Source of the DNA: Thuidium tamariscinum
Lineage: Eukaryota; Streptophyta; Bryopsida; Hypnales; Thuidiaceae
NCBI GenBank assembly: GCA_947034885.2
Contig: OX344749.2
Location: forward strand, 6,835,501 to 6,899,500
Direction of reading: 5' to 3'
DNA length: 64,000 nucleotides
Part shown: positions 1 to 13,800 of the stretch, one piece after another
Layout of the letters: each line of letters starts with the position of its first letter
Numbering within the stretch: the first letter of the stretch is position 1
Notes under the pieces: generated by a model
Seen by the model: the letters and a program-made list of their open reading frames with translations, nothing else
What the model was told of the DNA's origin: nothing
The model's database searches: none
Program-made: the position numbers and the translations under genes

Positions 1-290
1 GGAATGAGTGAGCAGATGCATTTTCTATGTTGTGCATTGTGTACCTGGGGTTGGATTAGGAATTAACGAAGTAATTTATCACTTTTAAAAGATTTCTAAT
101 ACTAGCCTTGAGCATGCATGTGCAGCTCCGGAAGACTCAAATTAAATAAATATCAATGGTTGTTAAGTATCCAGTTGAATATCCATCAGACAGTGTTCCC
201 AGCTATATTGATTGGTAACCGTGATTAGCAGGCCTTATTAGACGGAAAAATGACCCATTCTGGCATTCTCCTCTTCTTAATTCCCTTTAG
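1..290. other. AT-rich intergenic DNA, no gene seen
   Basis: No splice-compatible coding segment or recognisable repeat end is visible before the TTAA element that begins at 291. Confidence 0.5.
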
Positions 291-1941
291 TTAACCCCTA
301 AAGGCCCAAGGCCATTTTCTTTTGTCAAAAACCACTCAAAACTGTCATTTTTGCTGCACTCATCCAAAAGAACAAAAAAAAGTGTGTTTATAGAATCTAA
401 CTATAGGATCTTTTACTTTGTTTGTTTGAGACCATGTGGTAAAAATTTCATGAAGTTTGACCGTATAGATTGGAAGATATGAGCATTCAAAGTTGGAAAA
501 CATAGTTTTTCTAAACACTGTCTTGCAATTTCAAATGACTTTGATTGCCATTTGTTGAATTCTTTTAAACTATAGACTTTGAATTAAAAAAATTTTGTGT
601 TTAAAAATTGAGTTGAAAGTCTAGGAAAAACATTTAAAAAAAAGAATGCTTGATTTTCATTCTTTAAAAAATTATTAAATAGAGGTAGGTCTAAGATTGA
701 AAGAAAAATTAAATCGTTAATAGCTCTAAGATGGAATTGAAACACAATAATCCCAATGGTGAGATTGTTTTAGAAAGCAAATTTAACCTTTTCAAGTATT
801 TTTTTTTAAATTGTGAAAATTACATTAAAAAATTAATCCTATAAATTATTTTTTCAAAAACTGCCCGAAAAGGGTTGTTGCAAGAAACACTTACTAGTTT
901 TGTCTCAAAATGGCTCAAAATCAGTGAATCCTGTGAGTCTTGTGACTTTTGGAATAATTTTTTTTTAAATTGAAAAAATATGGATAATTTGAAGAGCAAT
1001 GAGAATATTATGTCTCTTGAAATTCAGACCTAAGAATTTTTTTCTTTAAAAATTAAAGACAATGGAAAATACAATGAAAGTAGCTCTTTCTTTTACTAAT
1101 ATGGTAAAAATAGTAACAAAATTCAAAAAATGAAAATAAAAAATCCATTTTTTTTCCAAGTAAATGTCTTTCTTTTCCAACAAATTTCATCTTTGAAAAA
1201 AATAAATTATATTCTCTACACTTGCGCAAAGTCATCCACTTTGATGACATGTGGAGGTTGAACAATATAGTATTTTCAAAAAATCTCTTTGTGGTATTGT
1301 GTAACTTTAGGTGAGGTCCTTGCATGCCAATTTTAAGCTCAAATTTTGCATTTTTGGGTCAAAAATAGGACTAAGACCCCCTAAATGGCCAAAGTAGACA
1401 CCCAATTGGGGGCAATTTCAAAATAGTAAACTAATTTTGAAAAAATTGAAAAAATTACAAAAAATGTGAAACTTTTGTAGGAACCTTCATTTCAAGTTTC
1501 AAGTCAAAGGAACAAAAGATTCAAGAGTTATGAGCAAAAAACTACCTACTAAATGTTAAGGGGACCAAAAAAAATGACAAGTGTTTCTTGCAATCATCCA
1601 AAACAAGATTGTTCATAACTTTCATATAACTAATCCAAATGGAATGAATCAAAGCTTCACACGTAAGCAAAAATATAATCTATAAGATTAAAAAAATTAA
1701 AAATTTAATTTCAAGATTTTGTGGATTTATTTTGCTGCCCGCCAAGTTAAAATTTGGACTTTTTATAATAAAACTTTTGCTCCCGGGCACCAATTGAAAT
1801 AAAAATTATATTCCCACAAAGCTCATCAATTTTCCTATCTTATGAAAAAGTTTCAAAAATATTCATTAAAAATTGAGGTCTACAGAACCTAACCAAACTC
1901 TAAATTGTCCCCCGAGGGGACAATGGGTTTTTAGGGGTTAA
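291..1941. mobile_element. Non-autonomous TTAA-flanked DNA transposon with nested insertion
   Basis: The element body (295-1937) begins CCCCTAAAGG and ends TTTTTAGGGG, with TTAA directly on both sides (291-294 and 1938-1941). Most of its sequence matches the shorter element at 55692-56622. The extra roughly 0.7 kb here is a separate element inserted at about 872-1599. No transposase-sized reading frame is present, so it would need an enzyme supplied from elsewhere. Ends and target are piggyBac-like; superfamily assignment is inference. Confidence 0.75.
872..1599. mobile_element. Nested element with TTGCAAGAAACACTT inverted ends
   Basis: The ends read TTGCAAGAAACACTT (from 878) and its reverse complement (ending 1593). 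A few more terminal bases (GGGTTG / ATCATCC) are shared with the second full copy at 59961-60911, so the true boundary is probably near 872 and 1599. The insertion is absent from the related host element at 55692-56622. It carries no coding capacity. A truncated relative lies around 3600-3955. Confidence 0.65.
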
Positions 1942-1978
1942 GAAGCTAGCTTGAAGGCTAAGGTAGGAGGTTCATAAA

Positions 1979-2474
1979 GCATTAGGAAAATTATGAACCC
2001 AAAGAGTGCCCCTTAAAATGAAATCTCAAGACCCCAATTAATTGCTTTAATTGTACTTCAATATTTATTGACCAAGACAATTCCCCTATTTCCGCTCAAG
2101 ATGAATGCTAACAATCATGATGGCTTTGGAACATGAAACTCTACTCCCATTGGCCGAGAGTTGCTCTACTTCATCATGAAAGTGACTTGTGGTACCATGC
2201 TAGCTTGTATTTAATTGAAGAGCCTATCCATTGTGTACAACAAGAGAAGTTTGAAGCATGATTAAATATTTTATAACTTGTGAAGTACGCATTGTATCTT
2301 TTTCCCAATATTTTTTTTGGATTGACACGTCCTAGCAAATATGTACATCACACAAGATATTGATGTTTCAAGTCAAGTTGAAGGACAAGACTATAGGGCA
2401 ATCTAGGCCACTTGAATTAGGCTTGCACTACCAAAACTCGGGGGCATTCCTTGGGTTCATAATTTTCCTAATGC
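1979..2474. mobile_element. MITE with about 22-bp perfect inverted ends
   Basis: The left end GCATTAGGAAAATTATGAAC is matched by its reverse complement ending at 2474, and homology continues a few bases further in. The 496-bp body has no coding capacity. I could not define a clear target-site duplication. Confidence 0.65.
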
Positions 2475-5400
2475 AATCATCTAAGCGCTGAAGCTGAATT
2501 TTGGTAAGGGAAAGCATCTTGAAATATTTTTCAATAAATTTTCTTTGAAAGACAATAGGAAACAGTGATCTCAAAACTGTTTTTGAAATTTAGTGCAATA
2601 TGCTACTTGTCAAGACAAAGAGGCATCTACTTTGGCTATTTTGAGAGTGAGTAGTAGCATAACAATATAGAAATGAAAGGATTTTATAAGTTGTAAAGGA
2701 TTATTGGAAGTACTGTAAGACAAAACTAACTAAATATATGCTAATTCTACTATTGACGAAGTTGCAAATTGGCTATCAAATTTTATTGTTTGTTGTAATT
2801 TTGACTAAAATGGCTCCATTAACAGTTCTTTTTTACAATGTGATAGTAGTGCAAGGATTTTTTTGGTAGAAATCAAGCGAAATTTAGCCAATTTTGAGAA
2901 CGCTGATAGGAAATGACATTCAGCCCAAGTTCTCGGGTATGCAACTCCCATATTATATGGCCTTTGATTATAATAACTTTTAATGCATTTTAATCCATTC
3001 TCAAAGTATATAATTTGTTCTAATGTAGGAAATTCTTGTTGCCCTTTTAACAAGGAATTCAAAAATGTAATTATATATGTAAAATGAATATTTTTGAGGG
3101 CAATAATAGCATTAAAAACCTTAATATATGAATTTTTTTAATACATGTATCATAGGCCGAGCTACCCAAATTTAGGGGCTTTCTAATAAAAAATTAATTT
3201 TAATTGGAGAGAAATTTTTGTATGGATTTTTAAAAACTATGCATAGGTGTTTTAATTCTTCATATATATTGTGAGTTTTTTTCCTAGAATGTATGTAATG
3301 CAACATTTTCTACATACAATTTTCTTTTAATTTGGCCTTCACCTAACTTTTTGGTCTTTTTAATTTCATATAATTTCAATAGAAGCCATCCTCTAAGCAT
3401 TAGTTAGTACTATGCAGTCCTATAGATTGCTACAAAGTACTTCTAAGGCCACTGGTAGCAAAAAATAGTAGAAAAGGGGATTGTAGACCTTTTCATTTTT
3501 AGTAATTCAAAAAAATTCAAAAAATTATTTTAATAAAATCCATTTTTCTAGACATGATTGTGCTCATATTGCAATAAAAAATTTCTCTAAGAATTTTTTC
3601 CCCTCTTCATAGCCTTTGCGCAAAGGAAGGTCACTTTGGCCCCATGTGGGCAACAAACATGTTGCTATTTTCATAAAAACTCATTATCAATCCTTGTAAT
3701 GTTAGTAGACCTCCAATTTGTCCATTTTGTAGCTTCAAATTCAGATTTTTGGGTCAAAAATAGGACTAAAACCTCCAAAATGGCCAAGGTAGACACCCAA
3801 TTAGGGGTAGTTTAAAAATTATTCAACTTCTAAATTTTTTTTGCACATCCTCATTCCAAATTTCAAATGCAAAGGACAAAAGATGAAAAAGTTATGAGCA
3901 AAAAACTACCAGTTGGAGGTCAAGGGGACAAAAGAAAAAGACTTGTATTTCTTGCAATCACCCATGATTAGGACTTTTAATAGGAAAAGCATGGTATTTT
4001 ATGCATTTTTTCATTCTAAGGGTAGTCTTTACTACTTCGGTAGAGACTTCTACCAAAACTCTCAACAACGCTTTTTTATGTGTGTTTTTCATAAAATTAA
4101 CCTAAAAACCATCAAAAATCCACAAAAAATAATCCCAAAGTTCTTAGTGCCAACTTGAGGGTTGAAAATTGGTTATTAGTTGTGTCTAAAATAAGATCCT
4201 TTAAACCATCTTTGTCTTAAAACTACTCATACCAAGCTACTAGATAATTTTTTGATACCCAATGTATACAATTTTAAGAACCAAATATGCCCAATCAACC
4301 CTTTGCTTCATTAATACGAATTTGATTGATAATGTTAAATTGCGTGGATTTTTTTGGATATATGGAGTGAAAACTAGCTCTCATTGACCTACAAAACCTC
4401 TTCACTGATTCCAACACAGTGCTCTCACTTGACAGTATTCGTCAATGGCATTAGCAACAACTCCATATGCAAACATACACATAGCTACCATGCATTTTTG
4501 CAACAAAGACAAACCCAAAGTATTTGCACAATTTTTCTTTCGAACAAAATATGGATCATGAGCATAGAATAGTGTCTATAATTCTCACAAACAACTCTCT
4601 ATACATACAAAACCAACATCTAAATATTTAATTAAACAATTGTGCACAAAAAACAAGGTTATTAGAGAAATAATCATGGTAGCTGCATAGGTGACTTCTC
4701 TAAATATTTATATCAACATTAAGAGCTTCTTCTAGCCCACTGTTACTAGCCTTTACATTATTCTCTTCATCAAAAAACTCTCCAAGTTGAGGCGCAAGTA
4801 TGGCCCAAACTTACTCTTTGTCCTCATCATCCTCAAGTTCTACTTATATCCTAAAAGTTCTATAGTCCACCCTTGATATATGTTACCTCAATAAGTGTTA
4901 ATATCACAAATGTATTAAGGGAAATTTTGCTCTCCCAAGGAATTCCGAAAAATACACTAGCACTAGTGTTGATTGTTACTTGTTAAGAAAATTTATAAAA
5001 ATTATGCTCCCCTCTTCAATGAATTCACCTTGATAAATCTTAATTTGGATAATAGTGAGGCTATGAAAATTTAATACTTGGATGCAATTGAATTAGGTTC
5101 ATCATAATATTATACTACGCAAATCATGTTGTCATTGGCATTAATAGTACTATATATATGTAATTCATAGTATCTTCATACATCATCTATCCCACATCGT
5201 TACTAGACATTCTATATCTTATAAACAATATTAGCTACAAACTCCATCCATCTCTCTAGGATTTAACCTTCAAGCTCCTTTGCATCAACCTCTTTGTATT
5301 TTAGTGTTATACTATTTGAGGATTTGGCAATATTATGATGTTATGATAGATTTTTTATTTGATGACTTAAAGAAGTTGGAAGTTTGGGTCTACAACAACA

Positions 5401-6193
5401 AACAACTTTGAATTTACTTTGATGCAAAAGAATTCAAAGAGATCATTTAATATCATCAAAATTTGGTTTCTAGTGGATAGGATATTACTAAGAAGGCTTA
5501 GATGCATGATGACATTCATACTGTATATATTTTCATCCTTTATTTATATAAGTGTTACTATTATCAATTCCAAAGTTACATAAGTGTTATTCATGTAAGT
5601 GTTACAAATTGTCTATACCAACCCTAATAAGTACTAACGTGTTAATACCACATAAATGTTATAAGCTTCCTTGCTTTGAAGTGTTAACAAATATCAAGGG
5701 TAGATTATAGCTTTAGAAACAAGCCAAATTACCCCTACCAAATAACTCTTTCTATCTCAAGGATTAGCCTTCATGATTCATTACAATTGACTTCACCACC
5801 ATCTACCAAATCAAGCAAGATACTAGATGTACCATCATGGCATTTCTTGTTATTTGGCACCTCTATAGCAATTGAAAAATAATGCTCAATTCGATTTTAG
5901 TAGGTTGTTAGTAGGAGTCATGGGGTGGCCATGTCACAATTACATCTTTTAGGATAATAAGTGCGTCACAACAAATTGGTATAATGGTCATGTAGAGTGC
6001 AATTGGTGGGAATGGTCTTAATATTTTTTCTGAGCACATAGTGAACAACTTTTGGCATGATGATTGAATATATTCATTAATGAATGGACACCTTTACAAA
6101 CTACTAAGGGACATCCTTTTGTAGAGTAATACTCATGAAATATTCTATCTCAAAGATTTTCTATACATTTACTAAAAGAAAACTATAAATCTG
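2475..6193. other. Gene-free AT-rich DNA with transposon debris
   Basis: I see no gene. About 3600-3955 is a truncated, diverged copy of the element at 872-1599: it shares the end CTTGCAATCA and the internal stretch on 'ggtcaaaaataggactaa'. The segment near 2480-2560 resembles 57235-57320. The rest holds only short chance reading frames with biased, low-complexity composition. Confidence 0.5.
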
Positions 6194-7317
6194 TTAATCT
6201 CTGAAGGAGCAAGTTGCATTTTTTGGTAACATAGAATATTTGGCCAGTTCACTACAAACGGAATTTTTGAAATTTTCTTTGAAATTTTCACACAACATAT
6301 GCACAAGGAATATCTTTAAGGCACACACTACAAGAGAAAGGGGGTGTTTTTAATATAGTCCTAGTAGTATAGTCTTTTAATTAATGACCTTTAAGTAAGG
6401 TTTTTAGTAAAATTTTACTAAAAACCTTACTTAAAGGTCATTACTTAAAAGACTATACTACTAGGACTATATTTAAAACACCCCTTTCTCTAATAGTGGC
6501 AATAGTTTTCATAACCTTTGACAACATGGTTTAAAAGTCGTGGTATGATATGTAGTTTCTTTTTAGTAGTTGGACAGTCAGAGGACAGTCAGATTAAGAA
6601 TATAACTTTTTTTAGAGACAAAAGTTTGACCCCAGTTTTCAAGATTTATATATACATGGAAAGCTACTAATCATTCCATTTTGATTTATGTGATGAAAAT
6701 TGTGAGGAGTTTTAATTTGCGAGTAGTTATGGATTTCATACTCTAAAATGAACTTTGAAGTCCTTTATTCAAATCAATTTTCAATATTTTTTGAAAACAT
6801 GAAATTGTATGATTTAGATTGCCTCTTTATTATAAAATTACAACAATTGAGATTGGCACTTTCAATTCCCTAACTACAAAGTCAACAATTTAGTATTATT
6901 TTTGAATCAATCTCTATTTTTTTCTATTTACTATTTTTTTCCTATATGTTGTAGAATTCCAAATGATTTGTAATTTTTCAAGCATGTACACAACTTGCCT
7001 TGAAGAATGAATCCAAAGAAGCACAACCATTTCAGACACTTTTTCATACCAATGTGACCTTGTGAAGTACAACTATTTGTTTATTCGCAAGGCCAAAAAA
7101 ATGATATTTATCAATTCAAATACTAATATCTTGCAATCAAAACAATGGAATTTTCTTAAAAAATTCCACAACTTTTCCAAACCAACATACTCCAAGATTT
7201 TTCAATTACATTACTTTTGTCTAAAAAGACTTTTTTCTAAAATTTGGTACTTGTATTAGAAATAGCAATTTTGGAGTGTTTTTGGTAAAAAATAGTCAAG
7301 GAACTTAAGGGGTTTAA
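6194..7317. mobile_element. Degenerate TTAA-type element interrupted by a CACTA-type MITE
   Basis: A decayed left end (TTAA then TCTCTGAAGG, 6194) and decayed right end (AACTTAAGGGG then TTTAA, about 7313) bracket sequence related to the intact elements at 14495-15197 (left part) and, in reverse orientation, 54021-54943 (right part). The foldback MITE at 6326-6498 sits inside it. Both ends carry substitutions, so this looks like an old copy. Confidence 0.55.
6326..6498. mobile_element. CACTA-type foldback MITE
   Basis: The 173-bp element begins CACTACAAGAGAAAG and ends CTTTCTCTAATAGTG. The halves are almost exact reverse complements centred near 6412, so a transcript would fold into a long hairpin. 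CACTA/TAGTG ends with 'CACTACAAG' are typical of plant CACTA (En/Spm) elements. The flanking triplets (aca, gca) are an imperfect 3-bp duplication. A relative with the same ends is at 35039-36056. Confidence 0.8.
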
Positions 7318-7677
7318 TGCAATTCTGCACAATGATCAAAGTGCCCCACTAGACTTCCTATCTAAAGGTGTAAGTGCCTAAAACCAACTTGAACCATAAA
7401 TCAATCTTGACAATATCTAGATGCAACTAGTCCAAAATGGCAAAATCTTCTAAATGAATAGCAAAAAAACCCTCATACAAGGTGCATCATGAAGTTGAGA
7501 TTCCAAAATTCATAGTCTATTCTTACATTTTCAGAAAATTCATTTTTTTTTTTTTGACAATTCACAACTTTCAATTGCCAATGATCTTAAAATAATTCCA
7601 CATCAAAGTATTCGGTATTGTGTAAGTGGATGGTATTGTAGGCACTAAGGTAACAAGTTGAACAAAAACTGCTTAGT

Positions 7678-7787
7678 CTCTAAAATCGCCCACCTCTTTA
7701 AATGTACATTGTTTGTACACGTTGTTCTTTCATAGCCTTCAGCAATGTACAAACAATGCACATAATAGGAGGTGGACAATTATAGAG
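7678..7787. repeat. Small inverted repeat, probable MITE
   Basis: The outer arms (CTCTAAAATCGCCCACCTC and the reverse complement of GAGGTGGACAATTATAGAG) and an inner pair around TGTACATTGTTTGTACA face each other over about 110 bp. No coding content. It lies about 450 bp upstream of the QCR9 start. Confidence 0.5.
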
Positions 7788-8233
7788 CCCTATGTCATTT
7801 CAACTTCAAAATTTTATAACTAATTCCACAAAGCTCCGAAAAATATGAAATGACTTAGGTGAGGTGTCAATTCCATTTGTTATACAATAAAAATTTGTTG
7901 AAAAATATTTCAGGATGTTTCACCTCCATAGAATTCAGTTGCGGCCCTTAAATGGTCCATTTGTGAAACTGTTACCTTCCTTGCACCCACCGTAGTTAGT
8001 TACCTCAGTCAGTTGCCAACTCCCTTCCCACCAATTGGCCCTGTCCTTGCTTCCAATGCCTGGCACACATGCATCCCCAACTTCTTCCATGTCCATTCTG
8101 CCATTTCCAAAGTAAGGTCACAAGCCATCGAATTTCGGCATTGCTGTGAGTTTCTCATTCTGCCACATTGATTGCAATTTTATATGTTCCACACATTTCG
8201 TGCGTTCGAGTAGCTGAGGCTGCAGTCGCAAGG

Positions 8234-9159
8234 ATGGGGCGATTCCAAAGCGAGTCCGTCGCCGAGCAAATCTACCGCGCCTTCACACGGAAGAATTCCG
8301 TTTACGTCTCCGTCATCATGATCGGGGCTGTCATCGGAGAGAAGGTATGCGATGCGAAGGAACAATAAAAAGCGAATTGAACTTCCACGCTGTGAAGGAA
8401 TCGGAAATGAAAATTTCGATTCCTCCGGAGTCGTTGTTGCCTTCGTTGAGATTCACCACTCCTTCATTTCTTCAGTTCTGAATAGAATAGAAAGAAACTG
8501 CATTTTAGAAGTAGCTTTACCCTGTTGTCGAACTATAATCAACCCAATAGTTCAAGTTCAATGGAAAGAAATACTCTTCTGGAAGTCTGAAACTTGCATT
8601 TCCATTTTGCAAGGACCTCTCCCAAAATTTTTGCAGGACAACAAATTCAAATCTCCTCTTGCAACGACTGCGCATTTCCATTTGTAATTCAATTTCTTTT
8701 GGGTTTTTTATGCAAGGTTTGTCCAATTCATTCTGGGTGCGTGGAAGTGAGTCCGCCCTTACTCAAAAGATGAAGATTTCCAGTGCTTCGAGGAGTTTTG
8801 GAAACCTTTGGGTTGAGCAATTCAGTGAGGGTTAATTTGTACGTGTTTTCTGAAGGATTGAAGTGGAGTTTGTGCGGTTGGGTTGCAGATGGTGGTCGAT
8901 TTTGTCGAAGGATGTTGGCGATCGAGAAACCAAGGAGTAAGTCGTGGCATGCCACATTTTCCAGGAAGGTTTTTGTTTCGAAATCCTATCTCTGTGGATC
9001 ATTGTATGTTGTTGCGGTTTTGGTCATCATTAGAGTATGTTGAATTAGGGTTTCATGAAGCCAGAGTGGAGCTTGTAATGTAATGCAATGCAATGCGATG
9101 TGCAGAAATTCTATGAAGACATACCTAATTTAGGGTCTCTGGCCGAAGGCGAGGAATGA
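8234..9159 (+). CDS. QCR9: Cytochrome b-c1 complex subunit 9 (QCR9), three exons
   Basis: This encodes a small single-span subunit of mitochondrial complex III, which passes electrons from ubiquinol to cytochrome c in the inner membrane. Three exons join in phase 0: 8234-8344, 8889-8936 and 9106-9159, with donors GTATGC and GTAAGT and both acceptors ending GCAG. The product is 70 aa, the usual size for plant QCR9. Residues 1-37 include the conserved NSVYV followed by a hydrophobic helix and GEK. The 16-residue middle exon starts MVVDF, parallel to the AVDYG of plant homologues. The last exon gives KFYEDIPNLG, matching the KRYEDI tail of the family. The start is the only ATG giving the typical short N-terminus. 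The identification is from remembered family motifs, but all three exons align in order, which chance would not give. Confidence 0.9.
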
Positions 9160-9239
9160 AGCTGTCATGGAATTTGCAGCACTGCCGAACTCCAATATCT
9201 GGCAGATTGCTTATCTCGGGTCCATGGCCAGTGATTTTA

Positions 9240-9390
9240 GGGCCTGTTTACACCAAAAAACTTTGGGTTGGGGCCCAGAGGAATGGAGTCTTCTGATTGG
9301 AACTTTGGATTGATACCATAGCTATCTTTCAATCAAAATACTCCATTCTTTTAGGCCTCAACCCAAAGTTTTTTGGTGTAAACAAGGCCT
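9240..9390. mobile_element. MITE with about 36-bp inverted ends just past QCR9
   Basis: The ends GGCCTGTTTACACCAAAA... and their reverse complement match over about 36 bp with a one-base indel and one substitution. It starts 80 bp after the QCR9 stop codon, so it probably lies in or near the 3' UTR and may supply transcript-end sequence. TTA precedes the left end, but the right flank is TTC, so the target duplication is unclear. Confidence 0.75.
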
Positions 9391-10532
9391 TCAGCACAAC
9401 AGAATCATTTGAAACATGAATCCTTTTTGGCAATGAAATTCCCTTTCAATTGTTTAAGGAAAAAAACACAATAAAACATGAATCATTTCGACTTAATATG
9501 ATATACTCTTTAACCTTGGAAGGATGGGCCCTTGACCACTGATTGGAACTGATGTCTATGCTACCATTTTGCAACTAGATATGAATGAAAAGAAAAGTTG
9601 TATATTTATTTTTTAGACGCAAAATTATGTGTCTAATATAAGTTGTAAAAAATTTCAATTTTTTTTGAGAAAATTTGAAATTATTGTGAATTTCTTAAGA
9701 TAGAAAAGAAGAGAACTCATATCAAATACAAAATATACTCAATAAATGTGAAATTTTCACCATAGATGTACATTATATTGTAGAACATCGTGGTATAAAC
9801 TAAAAATATCCTATCACTCTAAAATTAGAAAATCAACAAACCATGGTTATAGGTACAAAGTTCATATTGCCATAAAATACTAAAATTTGAGAAGCTTCAT
9901 TTTTATTAATTGGACTCAAATGCAAAGAACATTGTTTTTATGGCTAATATTCACATCAAGAAAACATAGCGAAAAATGGCCAAAATACACTGCAAAGCCT
10001 ATGATCTATGGATTGAGCATCTTCTTCTTTAGATAAGTCAATAAGACCATAATGAAGGACTTTGTGATACTATTCACTAAAATCTACTCAAAGTATCATT
10101 TAAATAAAAAAATTGGATGAATAAACATTTTTTTCTACCGTATAGTACCAAGTAAAGTCATCCATCAGATTGTTTGTAGTTGCTGTATGGGTAGGGAATT
10201 CTTATCACCGAGCCAATTTCATACACAAGTTTACAAATAGCATTGGAGATATTTTTGAGTTTTACTACCTATTGTCCTTGAATTTCCATTTTGAAACATT
10301 CATTCAAGTATTGATTGACTTCATTCTTTTTCTATTTTTTATTCTAAATAAAAATTATAGATTTTTGACTATTATTTTTCCAAAACTCCATCCTAAAATT
10401 TCAATTGTTTTTTTCCCAATTCTACGAGCTAGCAATGAATTGACTGGTGATTCTCCTCCAAACTTTGTTCATGAAGATCATCAAATTGAGATAATTTTTG
10501 TTGTTTCTCTTTGGTATGTGAGTTTACTCATA
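9391..10532. other. Gene-free AT-rich DNA
   Basis: No exon-like segment is recognised. A 128-aa open frame near 10170-10556 overlaps the edge of a MITE and has no recognisable motif. Confidence 0.45.
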
Positions 10533-10843
10533 AGAGGATTTTCAGCTGCTGTATAAGATTGCGAGTTCCCAAACGCTAGGAACGCAGTGTTGATGTGGTC
10601 GAGCTACTACCATGTCAGAAAATACTAAATAATTAATTATTTAATATTTTAAAAATATTTTCTTGAATTTTTTAAAAATCATTTTCTTTCTTCTTAAAAA
10701 ATTCTAATTTTTTTTTAAATTTAAAAAAAGAAAAAAAAATTCGAAATTCGAGAATTCAGACCAGCAGGAGGCTGGACTGCAGCAGTGGGAACAATTTCTG
10801 GGAACACCCTTGAAACAGTCTTATTGGGGGCCAAAAATCCTCT
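10533..10843. mobile_element. TA-flanked MITE, AGAGGATTT family
   Basis: Ends AGAGGATTT and AAATCCTCT are flanked directly by TA on both sides. The interior includes 'gatgtggtcgagc' and 'ccatgtcagaaaa', shared in diverged form with 20117-20448 and 49027-49297. The body is 311 bp with no coding sequence. A TA target suggests the Tc1/mariner (Stowaway-type) group; this is inference. Confidence 0.7.
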
Positions 10844-13800
10844 TATGGCTAGACCACATGGACTTGCAAATGGCATTTATATTGGAATTAGTGAATTTAA
10901 TTTTTTTGGAGATAGGTGACTGTGGATTATGTGCTTTATAAGTAAGTTATTGAGAAATTAAGCACATGACTTTGCTCTTATTTTGTCCAAATTTTGAGTT
11001 CCTTGTTGGTAGGGTAGAAAACTATAAGGTAATAACACCTAAAAGCATCCAAAAATTAAGGATTTGAATATGGTTTTTGTTATGAAAGTACAAAATTTTA
11101 TGTTGGGCTTTGATGACAATCAAAAAATTTCAATGGGTGTTCAATTTTCTTAAAACAAAGTTTTGGACCCCTTATGAATTAACTATAAAATTTGAAGACA
11201 CTAAAAATAGGTATATTTAAAATTATCTCTAGTCCCTCATTAATAGACACTATATATAGATTTTAGGCAAGAATTTGCATAGGTCAATCCTAAAAACATA
11301 CTACAATTAGGAGTAGCTACCATATTCACAATTTTGTAGTCAACAACCCTTGAAGGTCAATGGTATTTTGAAGCTCAAAACTACTTAAAAATCTTCACCT
11401 TCAAGCAAGGTTAGATTATTTATAAATTTAAATTTGGATTTTGTAAATCTAATTTTAAATACTCTTTTTCAAGCAATGTTTTATAAAATCCACTATATCT
11501 TAAATTTTTAGAGTGAAAACTTCCCAATGATAGCAAATTGATATCTTTAAACTTCATAAACATATTTATTTTAGCCTTTTCTAAATGTGAAACTCACCTT
11601 TATAAATTTCCTAAAACAAAATGAAAGTGTCCAACAACTTTCTATATATTAGAAAAAAAATGGAAATGAGTTAGAAATATATGATATTTTTAAAAAGGTA
11701 ACCAAACAAAAATTCACATTTGTGCTTCTTTTAAGCCCTAGAGGACCAAATTGCTTTTTTTCACAACATAGAAATTTGGGTAGGTTTGACTAGGATTTGA
11801 CTAGAGATTTTTTTTTTTTTTCTGAAATTTTGACACAACAATTTCCTAGCCAGGAGTAACTTTAATCCCTCAAGGACCAAAGGGACATAATGTTTCCTCT
11901 TCAAATTTTCATTAGCATATTCTTAGTGGGATGAATTAAATCTCAATATTTTATAAAGTGGGATCTTGTAGATTAACAAGTTTACATTCTTGTTGCATAT
12001 TTCAATTTCCAAAATTTGAATGAGAGAAGTATGTAAAAATTTATTTAGGAAATATACTCTAATAGAAAAAGGGAGCAAATATAATATTTTCCCAACGAAT
12101 GGAGTAGTAGAGATGGAAAAGAACATTTTCTTGGACATTTCTAGTCTTTCTACTATACAAATAGAAGATTTTTTTCAAAATTTCATTTTTTTAGCAATTT
12201 TAAAAATAAAAGATTCAATTCAGTGTGATTAGGAATACAAAATAATTAGAATGATTCCAAATTTTTTGAAGATGTTCCAAACAATATGATAATAATATCA
12301 ATTGTTAAATTTCAAAAACTTATGCATATATAAATTTTTAAATTTTTTGTAAGACTTCATTTGGTTAAATTTGGTTTTCTACTCTTTCTGTTTGAAGATG
12401 TGTACAACTTTAAGAGAGTTTTTTATTTCATAAATTTTTTAGTAAAAAAATACTACATTTGCTTATGATTCCAAGAAAATATTTTGGGAAGTGTAAGAAA
12501 GCATTATTCATATTTCTTTTTTAAAATCTCCAAAATCATCTTTTTTTGCCATTGAAGATCATCATTCAAAATTGTTATAATCTAAAAATCTAATGGTCAA
12601 AATTTTCCACAATTAATTTTGTACATACTAAATAATTAAAATTTTTTACTTTGATATAGTTAAAATTAAACATTCTCCAAGGCAAGTTAGCTACATGCTT
12701 GAAACATTTTAGATCTTTTGGAATTGCTCAACATATAGAAAAAAATAGTAAGTATTAAGAAGTGGAGAATGATTTTAAATACTAAATTGTTTATAATTTA
12801 TTTGTAAAATTGAAAAACACCAATTCCAATAGTTGTAATGTTGTAATAAATAATCTACATCCAATGTTTTTATTTTTTTCCAAAATATTAAGAAATGAGT
12901 TAAACAAATGACTTCAAAGTTTATTTTAGAGTATTTAATCAATCATTGCCTACAAACTAAAATTGTGTATAAATTTTGTTTTATTTCTCAAAAAAATGAT
13001 TATTTTATTATTATTTTTGGACTGTTCACACTGCATGTCAAATATTGAAGAGCTACAACTATTTTGGACATTTTTCCATACCAATGTGACCTTCTAAAGT
13101 ACAACTATCCATTTTTTCATAGGGCCAAAAAAATGATATCTATCAATTCAAACATGGATATCTTGTAGTCTACACAATGGAAATTTTTGAAATTTTTTTG
13201 ACATCTTTTTAAACCAACTTAATACAAGATTTGAGAGTTACCTTTGTCATAAAACTTTTTTTTTCTAAAATTAATTTGTACTTGTAAAAAAATGGCAATT
13301 TTGAAGCATTTCTAGTAAAATGTAGTCAAACAAGACTCATGAAAAAAAATTTACAAATTGCTCATATACTTTACATGAAATTTAACAATGTCAATCTTAG
13401 TGGTGAGAATGCTCTAATCCCAGCTCTACTTAAGACAATGTATCCTATACTTTTTCATTTGAGTTTGAAAATAAAAATACCCCATCCATCTTATTTTTCA
13501 TTTCCTCCAAAACAAAAATTCTTATTACTTTCATCTCATAAATTGGAATAGAGTTATTCAAAGCAATTCATGAAGTAAGACACAAAATCCCCCATTCAAA
13601 ATGGGATCAATAGGGTAAATTTTGTATTCTCAAAGGTAAATGCAAAAAAAAACAAAAAAACTTTATGTTTTGCCATGCTAATTCTATGTTCTTCATCTCT
13701 CCTCTTAATCTGGAACTGAATTTATAATCATAAAATAATATGAATTCAAAATTTGCAAATTTTATCATGTAACACAATGGCAAATTAAAAAATTCTTGCG

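Noticed and set aside
1053..1325. Minus-strand 90-codon open frame
   Set aside because: It lies inside a repeated element (872-1599); the copy at 59961-60911 has a related frame of different length. Composition is Phe/Lys-rich as expected of AT-rich non-coding DNA.
10170..10556. 128-codon open frame on the plus strand
   Set aside because: Low-complexity Phe/Ile-rich translation with no family motif, running into a MITE end. No conserved copy seen.
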